Below, in pieces: positions 62,849-64,000 of a DNA stretch of 64,000 bases (position 1 is its first letter; each line of letters begins with the position of its first letter). This stretch comes from Paramecium sonneborni. Its lineage: Eukaryota > Ciliophora > Oligohymenophorea > Peniculida > Parameciidae. The stretch spans positions 405,562 through 469,561 of the forward strand of contig CAJJDN010000032.1 of assembly GCA_905182985.1 (NCBI GenBank), given 5' to 3'. The translations under genes were made by a program, and so were the position numbers. Below the pieces are notes generated by a model. The model was given only the letters and a program-made list of their open reading frames with translations, was not told the DNA's origin and did not search any database.

Positions 62849-64000
62849 TAAATTAATATTGCATCATGTATATTAAATTTTCAAATAATTCAAATCATAT
62901 TTACATAATTCTAGATTTGAAACAATGAATGAAGACTAACTTATCTGATTTAATATTATTCAAGACAAATTTATAAAAAGTTGCTTAATATTAAGTATTC
63001 TTTAAATTTAAAAAACTTTTTTGTTTATTATTTTAAAAAAAATAAGAATACATAGAAATATTTTCCGTATCAAAGATAAACAAAAAATTAGATTTAAAAT
63101 TTATTTACAACTTTTTAATATTTCTGAAATAGGTTTATTTTAGGTGACACTCAATTGAAACAAAAATGGTTTAATTTTGAGTTTTCATGGATAATTTCTA
63201 TAATTTAGTTTCGATCAAATAAATTTAAATATAGCCTTTGATTCTCCATAAGCAAATAAAGTACATATAGACAATAATTAAATTGATATTGCTTTATTTA
63301 ATTAATAATAATTAGTAATATTATTATGATTCATATTCTTGTCTTATGATTTCAATTAATTTAACTAACTAATCTATTTTGATAACGATTTAAGGTGCAT
63401 GTGATCCTCAAATATGGACTGAAATAGATTGAAACTTTTTATGAATGGGAATCAAACCATTTATACTAAAAAGGGATAAAGCTATTAATGCAACTTAAAA
63501 TTAATTAATAAGTAGAAGATAAATTTTTAAATTGCATTTAAGATTTTTTGGAATTTAAATCCTCAAACTTCTCAATAATATTTGGCTTAATTTTGTTAAC
63601 TTAAACTTGTAATTTAAGAGTAAAGAGTATATTTTTACTATAGTAAATAAATTATAAAAATTCTTAATATTGAAGTGACTTCTATTGAACCAAACAAGAA
63701 CCACTAAACCATTTTAGCAAATATAAAGTAAATAACATCAATGAATTATGTAATTTAAATACATATATCTATATTTTTAAATAAAAAAGTTAACAAAAAT
63801 TTTTTGATGCACTGATTTATTCTTTTCTAATTTCAATAAAAAAAAATCATAGTATTTTTTTCCTTTTTTTAAGTTCTAATTTTTCTACATTAAAAATTTG
63901 AAAGAATTGTTACAACGATTTCTCAAATCCAAAGTATTTATTTTATTTTAAGAAAAAAAAATTTTTCTAAAATAGAATATATAATTTTGAGTTATTCCTA
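62849..64000. other. Right end of the window, nothing recognised
   Basis: About 1.15 kb of AT-rich sequence upstream of the FYVE-TBC gene. No conserved frame, RNA or repeat is apparent; a gene could begin just beyond the window. Confidence 0.45.

Overview
The window is macronuclear DNA of a ciliate, most likely Paramecium or a close peniculid relative. The DNA is extremely AT-rich. Long conserved protein frames run through TAA and TAG, which read as glutamine, and TGA is the only stop. The genes lie tens of bases apart and are broken by tiny introns of about 18 to 31 nt. These introns begin with GT and end with AG, but the acceptor here is TAG, AAG, GAG or CAG rather than almost always TAG. 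Once TAA/TAG are read as Gln and the mini-introns removed, most of the sequence resolves into about 34 protein genes.

Layout. 1-2510: two identical copies of one 1.14-kb block around a run of Ns (assembly artefact), holding a decayed piece of an OSCA/TMEM63-like gene. 2605-7514: MORN protein, a coiled-coil protein, an unresolved coding stretch, a small unknown gene, SDHAF2 and an unknown protein. 7588-16812: a RIM15/IREH1/Greatwall-type AGC kinase, two tandem unknown paralogues, a tubby protein and a RanBP2-type zinc finger protein. 17357-26084: PH-domain kinase, cytosolic carboxypeptidase, OSCA/TMEM63-like channel and membrane RING protein. 26131: decayed tRNA-Ser. 27124-32590: small unknown, RBR ubiquitin ligase, secretory cyclophilin, V-ATPase subunit c, unknown, Nudix hydrolase. 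32702-37194: three tandem head-to-tail PH-like/kinase genes, followed by a dead ULK-like kinase pseudogene. 39011-45028: RPAC1, a candidate structured RNA, an LYR protein, an atypical DFD kinase and CCDC97. 45057-54753: a giant IP3/ryanodine-receptor-type calcium release channel interrupted by an assembly duplication of 1156 nt. 56392-62848: phosphatidylinositol synthase, two small coiled-coil or unknown genes, a degenerate gene and a FYVE-TBC-coiled-coil protein.

Functional themes. Signalling dominates: six kinase genes plus one kinase pseudogene, the IP3R-like channel, phosphatidylinositol synthase, and lipid-binding PH, FYVE, tubby and MORN proteins fit the large calcium and phosphoinositide machinery of ciliates. 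Several genes (tubby, cytosolic carboxypeptidase) fit ciliary biology. This is a genomic neighbourhood, not an operon. No transposon, CRISPR array or prokaryotic-type system was seen.

Limits. All exon joins were made by eye. For most genes the total spliced length is a multiple of three with the introns proposed. The IP3R gene, the stretch 4867-5787, the start of the AGC kinase and the gene at 58984-59346 are not fully resolved.
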